DNA of 64,000 bases, taken from assembly GCF_014268595.2 (NCBI RefSeq), contig NZ_CP077091.1, positions 4,198,001 to 4,262,000 on the forward strand, read 5' to 3'. The notes under the pieces were generated by a model. It made no database searches. It was not told the origin of the DNA and saw nothing but the letters and a program-made list of their open reading frames with translations. This document shows, piece after piece, positions 55,654 to 62,679 of the stretch (within the stretch, counting starts at the first letter, position 1; every line of letters begins with the position of its first letter). Made by a program: the position numbers and the translations under genes. Source of the stretch: Pseudomonas hamedanensis (GTDB taxonomy: Bacteria; Pseudomonadota; Gammaproteobacteria; Pseudomonadales; Pseudomonadaceae).

Positions 55654-56693
55654 TGAGTGTCGTGATGACAACAAACAGGTACGTAAGGCAGATGAAGTGG
55701 TTTTCGATTGTTTTGTTGTGCTGGGGGATGACTTCGGGGGCCTTTGCCTCTTCGTCCAGCACCGCCCAATGCCCAAGCGGCAATTTTGCTGATTTCGTAA
55801 AAGTATTTGCATCTGAGCCAGAGACACAGAAAGCGTTTATTGCGTCTCCTCTGAAGCATATTCACGTGATAGCTGATGGGAAAATACCGAAGGTTGTCGA
55901 ACGGAGCTTGGGCTCGATTTCCGCCGATGAGTTGAAGGTGCTGCTTCCGGAAAATGCTGCCAAATTGGGTCTCACTATTGAGACCAAGGTGCCTGACAGG
56001 GTGGTCGTGCGTGATGAGGCGGGCCATTTTTTAAAAATTTTCGTCTTCAAACATGGTGATTGCTGGACTCTGAGTCGAGTGGAGGATTGGGCAATCGATG
56101 CGGTCATGGAAGAGATCACTCAGTCTGAGAAACTAACGCCCGGTGAGATGGAACTCAAAAAAGGCGTCATATTTGACAGGCTGGTCAATAAAGCGTCTCC
56201 CGAATCAGGAATCTATTTATACGCCGCGGCATTGGATAGCTATTTAGAGGGTGCCCGGAAGGGTTCGGCGCAAGCAGCATTTGCTGCTGCGGGAATCAGC
56301 CTTTCTGGGCAGGCGCCACGCTTGGAGAATTCCAGAATCGTGGCGTTATTGATTCAAGCTTCAGAGCAAGTACCGGATGCCGGCTTGACTCTCGCAGATT
56401 TTTATTGCGACGAAGGTGAATACGACGAAAGTCACGGTTGTATTAATCCCAGAGAATCAATAGCGACATTGGAGCGTGCCGCCCGCCTAGGTTCGACTAA
56501 CGCACTGATTCGATTAGGCGAAGTGTACGAAGCGGGAGCCCTCGTAGCGGCTGACTTGCCTCGCGCGATGGCGTGTTACCGAAAGATCCAGAAAACCGAT
56601 CCTAACACGGCTACCGCGTTGGTTGAGCGCTTGGCAGCCCGAGGCGTCGTCAGCGATAACTCTATTCAATGTTTTGAAGCAGGAAGCTTTTGA
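55653..56693 (+). CDS. Exported Sel1-repeat protein of the effector island
   Basis: 346 residues from ATG 55653, whose A is the last base of the vgrG stop; later in-frame ATGs at 55665 and 55692 also give a signal peptide (KWFSIVLLCWGMTSGAFA). Mature part: domain A (about 35-150, CPSGNFADFVKVFASEPETQ to GDCWTLSRVEDWAID) and Sel1-like helical repeats (about 185-345, YAAALDSYLEGARKGSAQAAFAAAG; LGSTNALIRLGEVYEAG). It is a paralogue of the protein at 62680-64000. Exported and next to a cell-wall effector, it may be immunity or help the effector. Stop shares a base with the effector start (TGATG). Confidence 0.75.
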   Translation: MSVVMTTNRYVRQMKWFSIVLLCWGMTSGAFASSSSTAQCPSGNFADFVKVFASEPETQKAFIASPLKHIHVIADGKIPKVVERSLGSISADELKVLLPENAAKLGLTIETKVPDRVVVRDEAGHFLKIFVFKHGDCWTLSRVEDWAIDAVMEEITQSEKLTPGEMELKKGVIFDRLVNKASPESGIYLYAAALDSYLEGARKGSAQAAFAAAGISLSGQAPRLENSRIVALLIQASEQVPDAGLTLADFYCDEGEYDESHGCINPRESIATLERAARLGSTNALIRLGEVYEAGALVAADLPRAMACYRKIQKTDPNTATALVERLAARGVVSDNSIQCFEAGSF

Positions 56694-59600
56694 TGAGCAC
56701 AGGACTACTTGAGCAAAGGCAGCAATATCGCACTGGTTATGAGTATGGCCCTTTCAAGGGCGAGACTGACCATGATAACAATGGCAAGAAGGAAATTGAC
56801 TGCTCCGGGCTTCTGTATCGAATGCTTAAGGATGCTGGATATACGATCCCTTACCTCACAACATCAGGGTTAAATACCGACACTACTTACTTTGATGTGA
56901 TCCCACTCGCGGAAGTACAGCCTGGCGATATTGCGCTGTGGATAAACTTTCATGGGCACACTGGGGTCATCGAAGACATCTCCGGATCGCCTGTTCGAGA
57001 TCGGGGGAATTTCTTCGGTTCACAGTCTTCAAACGGACCGAAATCTGCCAAATATGGGGCGGGCAGTGGTTACTGGCCAATGCCTGAAAAGTTTTTACGC
57101 CCGAGGCCCCAATTCAGAGGCGCACAACCAGCACCCGCACCTAATCCTGCGCCGGCCCCTGCACCGGCAGGCCCAGCTCCGCTGATGAGCTTCCAATATC
57201 CATTCCGTAAACCAGATGGCAAGCAGTTCACTGGGGCTGACGAAGTATATAAGGTACTAGAGAGCGAAGTATCTGGTCATTATTTGTTAGGTAGTAACAA
57301 ATTCTGGCATGGCGGATTACATGTTAGCAATGCAAGCGCTCCCCAATGTGTATTGGATGAACCATTACGGTGTATGGCTGATGGTGAAGTCGTTGCTTAT
57401 CGCCTGAATAAAGAATATCTAGAATCACCATTTGATGCAGGTGGGAGTTCAAAAAAATTAAAGTATTCGAATTCTTTCTGTCTGGTCCGGCACGAGTATA
57501 AGTCTGCACCTAATCCAGAAGAAGGGGCGAATAAGGGGAAGCAAAATAAGCTGACATTCTACAGCCTATATATGCATTTGCTACCGTTTGATCGTTATCC
57601 TATACCTCCTGAGGAAGCGCCTAAGCCGAAAGTGACAATGCAGGTCAATGATTTTAAAGCATATGACGAATTGCCAGTGTCATCTAGTATTGTGTCTGTG
57701 GGTAAGTTAAACAAAGACTCGAAACTTGAAATCTTAGATCAAAGTCCGGTCGCGGGTACAGACCGAATTTATGCTAAAGGTAAAATCATATCTGGAAGTG
57801 TGCAGCTGAACTCACAAAAGACACGAGAAATAGGGAGTGAAGTCTGGTTTGCGTACTTAAAGGCCGGCGAACCCTATAAAAACAACGCCGGTGATAGAGT
57901 TTGGTTGGAAGAAAAGTTACCAGAGCGAGAGCGGCCAACCTATTGGCAGGGCAAGGTTCATGGGACAGTAGTTAATAAGCTTCCCCTTTTCGGTGCACCG
58001 TCAGATCCTACTAATGGCAAGCCAGCGGGTGCTTCGCTCGGTGCCTTGCAGTTGATGATGAACAGCGTCGTAGCTTTTGATAGTCAAAAAGTTTTGAATT
58101 TAGTTGTCGGGCCATCCCTGCAGCGTATGGCCGAATGCACGCTGGTGAGTGGTGGTCCGGTCGCCACAGGAAATGTGCCACCGACATTCTGGGCGTGTGT
58201 TGAAAATACTTCGGAAAATAATGTTCTAAAATGGAGTTTAGCTGAACCGGCATCTGTTGACACTGTTTTGAACATAGGAGTTGGAATTAAGGCGGGAGAT
58301 CCTGTCGGTTACCTTGGGCAAATGGAGAATGTCACTGAAGCTGGGGAGGTTAGTAGTAAGTTTCAAGCCCATATAGAAATTTTTACCGCTGATACAGGTA
58401 TAGAAGACTTTTTGAATAATACTGCTGCCTTAAAAGTTGGCAGACAGTATTTGTATTTAGCCAAAAATTCTCTGGTTAAGTTAAAGGCCCCAGCCACTGG
58501 GGAAGTTTCTCTGAAAGAACTGCATGTTGTAGAGTTAAGCAAAGCGCCGATTTATAAAGATACACAAGAGTGGTATGAGATCAATGTAATAGACGAAGGG
58601 CAAAACGTGGTCGGTTTAGTACGTAAGGCTGGCGCCACTTTAATATCGCAGCATGATTGGGCGAAGCTGGGCTTTCAGATAGTGGAGGAGTCAAACGCTG
58701 CTGCTGATGGATTTCTCGATCCAAACGATATGCCCGTTTTCTTCAAAAGATTGTTTGAAAAAATCGATAAAGATAATAATAAAGAGATAGACGCATCAGA
58801 GTTGGCCGACGCATTGAAGGATACTGACACACGCTCTCAATGGTCAAAGCTTGTCGCCAAGCATCCAACGGAATGGAAAGATAGAGCTAATCAACCAAAA
58901 TGGGCTCGGCTGGATGATATTTTAGAGCATTCGCCAAAATTAAAGGCTCATGAAAAAGAGAGGATAGATAAATTTATCTTCTGGGATGAGCTATCTGGAA
59001 AAGCGTCAGTTGAATCCAGTCTAGTTTGGCACTTTCATCCGATAGAGTTCATAGCTGGGTTTACTTCGTCGGCCGCGGAACTGATCTCTTTCGATCAAAT
59101 GAAGAAAATGTTCCCAGACTCTACCGATCAAAAGCGTGAGGAGGTAAGGGGGTTATTTAATAAGTATGCTGATCGATTTGAAATTAATACCGCGCCGAAA
59201 ATGGCTCAGTTTTTTGCTCAAGTGAAGACCGAGGTTGGTAGCGCGTTGGTAGGTAAGGTAGAAGATCTTTGGTATTCAGCTGAAGCTCTCAGGTCTAAGT
59301 TTGGAAGGTATTTCAACACATATCCTGCGGAAGCTGAACTGTATGGATATAAACGCATTACAATGGCGCAGTATAATGCACTAAGCCCTGCGGCAAAGAG
59401 CGCCTATACGATTCGTAAAAATAAAGCATATTCTCAATTCCCAAATGAAGACGAGATCGCGAAGCGTATTTATTGCTGCAACTCAGTTCAAGGTGGATTT
59501 GTATTGACTGCGGGTGGCTGTGAAGAAGGTAAGAAGTATAAAGGCAAAGGTTTTATTCAGCTGACGTGGAAATCAAACTATCAGGCGGTAGAGGACCGCT

Positions 59601-59839
59601 TAAAGCAAAAAATACCTGAGGAAACCATTGAAATGGTTTCCAATCCAGACCAGTTGCTGGATACAAAAATAGGATTATTATCGGCTATGGGGTTTTGGGA
59701 TGTAAATAATATAAATAATCTAGTCGCGCCAAATACGGACTCTACTAATAAAATTACAGAAGTAGTTAATAAGCATACTGATAGTTATGCGGAGCGCAGG
59801 ACTAATTTTACAGCTATTTATCAGGAGCTTAATAAATGA
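56693..59839 (+). CDS. Putative multi-domain peptidoglycan-hydrolase T6SS effector (NlpC/P60 + M23-like + EF-hand + GH19-like)
   Basis: 1048 residues from ATG 56693, no signal peptide. Residues 1-130: NlpC/P60-type amidase, catalytic Cys37 in EIDCSGLLYRML, His89 in FHGHTGVIED, PGDIALW before it. A Pro/Ala linker spans 144-163. Residues about 200-565: M23/LytM-like, with FWHGGLHV, CMADGEVVAY, LYMHL and, after an insertion, KAGDPVGYLG and FQAHIEIF in place of the HxH end. Residues 692-703: EF-hand DKDNNKEIDASE. C-terminal about 230 residues: GH19/lysozyme-like, Glu847 in KTEVG and YKGKGFIQLTWKSNY. AT-rich. Similar to the two-enzyme effector TseP in its last parts, as far as I recall, with an extra N-terminal amidase. 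Overlaps the next gene (ATGA). Confidence 0.78.
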   Translation: MSTGLLEQRQQYRTGYEYGPFKGETDHDNNGKKEIDCSGLLYRMLKDAGYTIPYLTTSGLNTDTTYFDVIPLAEVQPGDIALWINFHGHTGVIEDISGSPVRDRGNFFGSQSSNGPKSAKYGAGSGYWPMPEKFLRPRPQFRGAQPAPAPNPAPAPAPAGPAPLMSFQYPFRKPDGKQFTGADEVYKVLESEVSGHYLLGSNKFWHGGLHVSNASAPQCVLDEPLRCMADGEVVAYRLNKEYLESPFDAGGSSKKLKYSNSFCLVRHEYKSAPNPEEGANKGKQNKLTFYSLYMHLLPFDRYPIPPEEAPKPKVTMQVNDFKAYDELPVSSSIVSVGKLNKDSKLEILDQSPVAGTDRIYAKGKIISGSVQLNSQKTREIGSEVWFAYLKAGEPYKNNAGDRVWLEEKLPERERPTYWQGKVHGTVVNKLPLFGAPSDPTNGKPAGASLGALQLMMNSVVAFDSQKVLNLVVGPSLQRMAECTLVSGGPVATGNVPPTFWACVENTSENNVLKWSLAEPASVDTVLNIGVGIKAGDPVGYLGQMENVTEAGEVSSKFQAHIEIFTADTGIEDFLNNTAALKVGRQYLYLAKNSLVKLKAPATGEVSLKELHVVELSKAPIYKDTQEWYEINVIDEGQNVVGLVRKAGATLISQHDWAKLGFQIVEESNAAADGFLDPNDMPVFFKRLFEKIDKDNNKEIDASELADALKDTDTRSQWSKLVAKHPTEWKDRANQPKWARLDDILEHSPKLKAHEKERIDKFIFWDELSGKASVESSLVWHFHPIEFIAGFTSSAAELISFDQMKKMFPDSTDQKREEVRGLFNKYADRFEINTAPKMAQFFAQVKTEVGSALVGKVEDLWYSAEALRSKFGRYFNTYPAEAELYGYKRITMAQYNALSPAAKSAYTIRKNKAYSQFPNEDEIAKRIYCCNSVQGGFVLTAGGCEEGKKYKGKGFIQLTWKSNYQAVEDRLKQKIPEETIEMVSNPDQLLDTKIGLLSAMGFWDVNNINNLVAPNTDSTNKITEVVNKHTDSYAERRTNFTAIYQELNK

Positions 59840-60936
59840 TTTTTTTAAAAAAATTTTGGTGTCTACAGATTTTTTTATTTATTTTTTTTGCTGGCCAGTC
59901 TTCACTTGGTACTGCAAACGATAGTCTTCCTCTTGCAGAAATGGTGAAGAAACAGTTTGATGTTGGTTTGGTTCCTGGATTAAAGTCTCCAAGACTCCTG
60001 GTCGTAAAAAATGAAGATGCTGCACTTCCCGACAAACTAGTCTTGGTTGCTGAGGTGTCTGGGAAAGACTCGGTTATATTGAGCGCAAAATCCGCATTGG
60101 CGAAAATTAATAATGTTTATTCGCCTAAAAGTTATGACGGCTTCAATGTTTCTGTTGTTAAAGGCGTCGATAAAACTATAGGTGTTGTGGATTCTCAAGG
60201 GGAAATATACACCTTCAATTCAGACGCTCACGTTGTGGGAGATGTTTTGAATTTGATTACAAAAAAAGAAGACCAAACGTCGCAGAATTTTAATGTTCAA
60301 TTTGAATATGATGCTCCTCGCAAAAGTGTGGCAGTTAGCCGGGTTGTCTATACGGTTAATAATGAATCGTGCGATAGATCTCTTAAGAGTGCTTATATTT
60401 TACCTCTGAATGTTTTGATTTCTAAATCACTTGAAGATTTCGACGGTGCGACTGCATTTGAATATCTTCAAAAGTTAAATTTGGACATTCAGGCGGGGCG
60501 GGTGAAAGGTGAAAAACTCATGTCATCCTTTGTTGTCTTGACGGCAGACCAAGCACTCGTTGCATACAAAAATAATGATAAAAATAAGCTCATAGAATCT
60601 ATGGGTTATCTTGTTGCCGATGGGGGCAGTAGTGAGTCGTGTGCACCTGAAAGCTACATAGCTGAAGCGTATTTCTATCCTGACAAGGTGGGTTGGTCCA
60701 ATGATCTCGGATTTTTGTTTGCTGAGGCAGGATATTATTCAGAATCGGTTGAACTACTAAGAAAGGTGATTTCTGAAAACCCAGAGAGAACTGTCGCTTA
60801 CTTGAATATAGCTGATGCATATTGGGGGTTGAGCCAAAAAGATTTGGCTGCAGAGAACTATAAAAAATATATCTCTATGATGCAGCAGTCGGGAAAAGCC
60901 ATGAAAATTCCCAGGAGAGTTTTAGAGCGATCGTAA
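59836..60936 (+). CDS. Exported TPR-containing protein, candidate immunity to the multi-domain effector
   Basis: 366 residues. Signal peptide MIFLKKFWCLQIFLFIFFAG followed by a mature protein with a beta-rich first half (LVLVAEVSGKDSVILSAKSALA) and a C-terminal TPR-like part (AEAGYYSESVELLRKVISENPERTVAYLNIADAYWGL). Two Cys pairs (ESCDRS and SSESCAPES) may form a disulfide. It overlaps the effector stop by ATGA, the usual arrangement for a cognate immunity gene, and is exported to the periplasm where the effector would act. Very AT-rich. No named family recognised. Confidence 0.7.
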   Translation: MIFLKKFWCLQIFLFIFFAGQSSLGTANDSLPLAEMVKKQFDVGLVPGLKSPRLLVVKNEDAALPDKLVLVAEVSGKDSVILSAKSALAKINNVYSPKSYDGFNVSVVKGVDKTIGVVDSQGEIYTFNSDAHVVGDVLNLITKKEDQTSQNFNVQFEYDAPRKSVAVSRVVYTVNNESCDRSLKSAYILPLNVLISKSLEDFDGATAFEYLQKLNLDIQAGRVKGEKLMSSFVVLTADQALVAYKNNDKNKLIESMGYLVADGGSSESCAPESYIAEAYFYPDKVGWSNDLGFLFAEAGYYSESVELLRKVISENPERTVAYLNIADAYWGLSQKDLAAENYKKYISMMQQSGKAMKIPRRVLERS

Positions 60937-60941
60937 TAAAA

Positions 60942-60970
60942 GGGACGGATTTATTTTTTTAGTCCGTCCC
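60942..60970. terminator. Hairpin after the candidate immunity gene
   Basis: A perfect 8-bp stem GGGACGGA (60942-60949) and TCCGTCCC (60963-60970) encloses an AT-rich loop containing TTTTTTT. It starts 5 bases after the stop codon and may end the effector transcript. Confidence 0.6.
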
Positions 60971-60994
60971 GCGGGCAACTCTTAGGGTGAAATT

Positions 60995-61050
60995 AGGACA
61001 GATCACGGTTTTAGTATTTGCCACGAAAAACGTCGTCTGTTCCATTTTTT
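60995..61050. repeat. Degenerate GGGGACAGACCACG palindrome, copy 1
   Basis: The left arm AGGACAGATCACG (60995-61007) and right arm CGTCGTCTGTTCC (61031-61043) are followed by ATTTTTT. It is a decayed version of the two copies at 61726 and 62413 and lies between two exported-protein genes. Confidence 0.65.
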
Positions 61051-61070
61051 CCTCAAAAGGATATATAAAG

Positions 61071-61658
61071 TTGAAAAAATATTTAACTCTATTTAAGCGG
61101 CATTTTATTCCGTATGTAGTTTTTGGTTTCGTAGCGTCCAATGTGTTTGCGGATGCCGCACCCACAATAGGTGAATTCCATCCTACGGTGGTAGCCTCTT
61201 TGGGCGAAGAAAAGATCGCTGTATTTTTTTTGAAAAATAGTCTGAAGGCGATAGCTAAAGAAGAGCATGTTGCCGATGCTGAGATATATTACTCATCATT
61301 GAGCTCCGGTAAACCCTCTCTAAACTATGTATGGAAGGTTGAGGGGGATCAGATCGCTTCTGTATTTTTCTACGAGTGGAAGTCCCCTGCGAGAGCCGGA
61401 AAATCTATGTTTGTGTTGACAAAAAGAAAATTGTCGAACTCGGCATTTGACGGTTTTGCTTATTCGGTAATGGAGCTTCCAATAAGGAGAGATGGTGGAC
61501 GTGTATCCTTGCTTCATTTTAGTGGCGATTTGCCTGACCCATCTCTAGATAATTGTATGGAGGGAGCAGATCTGGTTAGGGGAAATAAAGTGGTCTGTGC
61601 TTATAAAGATGCGGCGAGCATTAAAAATTACTTTAGCTTGCAGGACAAAAAACATTAA
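61071..61658 (+). CDS. Small exported protein, candidate immunity or orphan
   Basis: 195 residues if started at TTG 61071, which has AAAAGG about 10 bases before it and gives a signal peptide ending ASNVFA. The mature part is beta-rich (TVVASLGEEKIAVFFLKNSLKAIA, VWKVEGDQIASVFFYEWKSP) with two Cys near the end (LDNCMEG and VVCAYK). AT-rich like its neighbours. An upstream in-frame ATG at 60987 lies in the palindrome and lacks a signal peptide. I recognise no family. Confidence 0.62.
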   Translation: MKKYLTLFKRHFIPYVVFGFVASNVFADAAPTIGEFHPTVVASLGEEKIAVFFLKNSLKAIAKEEHVADAEIYYSSLSSGKPSLNYVWKVEGDQIASVFFYEWKSPARAGKSMFVLTKRKLSNSAFDGFAYSVMELPIRRDGGRVSLLHFSGDLPDPSLDNCMEGADLVRGNKVVCAYKDAASIKNYFSLQDKKH

Positions 61659-61725
61659 AAGTTGTGTGCGCGCCAATAGAGAAAACGGGGCGGTTCACTT
61701 TGAGCTGAATCCGTCCCGCGGAAAT

Positions 61726-61773
61726 GGGGACAGACCACGATTATCCGAAAAACGTAGTCTGTCCCCTTTTTTT
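61726..61773. repeat. GGGGACAGACCACG palindrome, copy 2 (terminator-like)
   Basis: Left arm GGGGACAGACCACG (61726-61739), right arm CGTAGTCTGTCCCC (61753-61766), one mismatch, then a run of seven T. It can work as a terminator before the gene at 61793. Confidence 0.8.
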
Positions 61774-61792
61774 CGTTTCTGAGGTCAGCCGG

Positions 61793-62404
61793 ATGATTCG
61801 ATTAATTATATTGCTTTTGTCTGTTTATAGTGGCGCCGCTTATTCTGGCTCAGCTGAGCATAGCCTATTATGCAAAGAACCTGGTCAGAGTTCTGACGCG
61901 GCTAGGTTGACTCTTTCGTTTGAAGAGGAAATCTTTTTTCTTGACAACACTGATCGCGGATGTCGGTCAGATTATGTCGTTAGACAAGCGCAAGGAACGG
62001 AAAATGAGTCGATCATATTTTCTTATCCGACGGGTGACGATATGGGCTTAAATGCTCAAATAATGATTTTTGCTGCTCCAGCTAATGGCGGAGAAGCCCA
62101 CTATATCGGAGATATTCCTGCTGGTGCTTCAGAACTAAAGGATGGAAATTATCAAGATATTCAGCAGGCTGGTGATTCAATCTACGAGAATATCTACCGT
62201 GTTGATGGTTCTAAAGTTATTACTTTGATGCCAGGGAAGGAGTTAATCATTTCCGGCGAACAGTGTGTTTATAAGAAAGCAGGTGACGCTGTTTGTCAGA
62301 AAATGCGAGGTAGCTTTGAAAAACCTGTGTGTGTCCTTAATGATGGTACGCGTAAAATCCTCGCCGTTGCGAGTGACTGCACAGAGCTGAAAGAAAACCT
62401 TTAA
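61793..62404 (+). CDS. Small exported protein, candidate immunity or orphan
   Basis: 203 residues from ATG 61793, the first start that gives a signal peptide (MIRLIILLLSVYSGAAYSGS). Mature domain beta-rich with several Cys (HSLLCKEPG, RGCRSDY, EQCVYKKAGDAVCQKM, KPVCVLNDG, ASDCTELK), so probably disulfide-linked in the periplasm. An upstream in-frame ATG at 61724 begins within the palindrome. AT-rich. No named family recognised; its position suggests an orphan immunity gene. Confidence 0.65.
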   Translation: MIRLIILLLSVYSGAAYSGSAEHSLLCKEPGQSSDAARLTLSFEEEIFFLDNTDRGCRSDYVVRQAQGTENESIIFSYPTGDDMGLNAQIMIFAAPANGGEAHYIGDIPAGASELKDGNYQDIQQAGDSIYENIYRVDGSKVITLMPGKELIISGEQCVYKKAGDAVCQKMRGSFEKPVCVLNDGTRKILAVASDCTELKENL

Positions 62405-62412
62405 GGTGAAAT

Positions 62413-62475
62413 GGGGACAGACCACGGTTTTAGTAATTGCCCGACAACGCGACAACATGGTCTGTCCCCTTTTTT
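62413..62475. repeat. GGGGACAGACCACG palindrome, copy 3 (terminator-like)
   Basis: Left arm GGGGACAGACCACG (62413-62426), right arm CATGGTCTGTCCCC (62456-62469), one mismatch, then TTTTTT. The left arm is only 8 bases after the previous stop codon, and the right arm abuts a broken reading frame. Confidence 0.8.
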
Positions 62476-62661
62476 CACGACTACTACCGTGTGTTCATTT
62501 ACCAAGTCAAAACCGGCACCTTCGAAGAGTTACAGCCGGACTGCGGCGACGACTTCGTTAACCTGCGCGTCGACAAAAAACGCAAAGCGTTGCTCAGCAC
62601 TTACTGGGAAATGAACATCCCCAAGCAATGCATCACCCGATTCACCAAACGCAAAGTCTGA
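62476..62661 (+). pseudogene. 3' fragment of a gene cut by palindrome copy 3
   Basis: Directly after the palindrome the frame reads HDYYRVFIYQVKTGTFEELQ and ends ITRFTKRKV, about 61 residues with normal GC and codon use, unlike the AT-rich genes before it. No signal peptide or ribosome-binding site is available; the only in-frame ATG (62437) is inside the palindrome. It looks like the C-terminal end of a beta-strand-rich exported protein whose 5' part was lost. Confidence 0.55.
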
Positions 62662-62679
62662 ATGACTCAAGGATGAACA

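Noticed and set aside
60987..61070. N-terminal extension of the 61071 gene to ATG 60987
   Set aside because: The extension is the translated palindrome, lacks a ribosome site and would bury the signal peptide.
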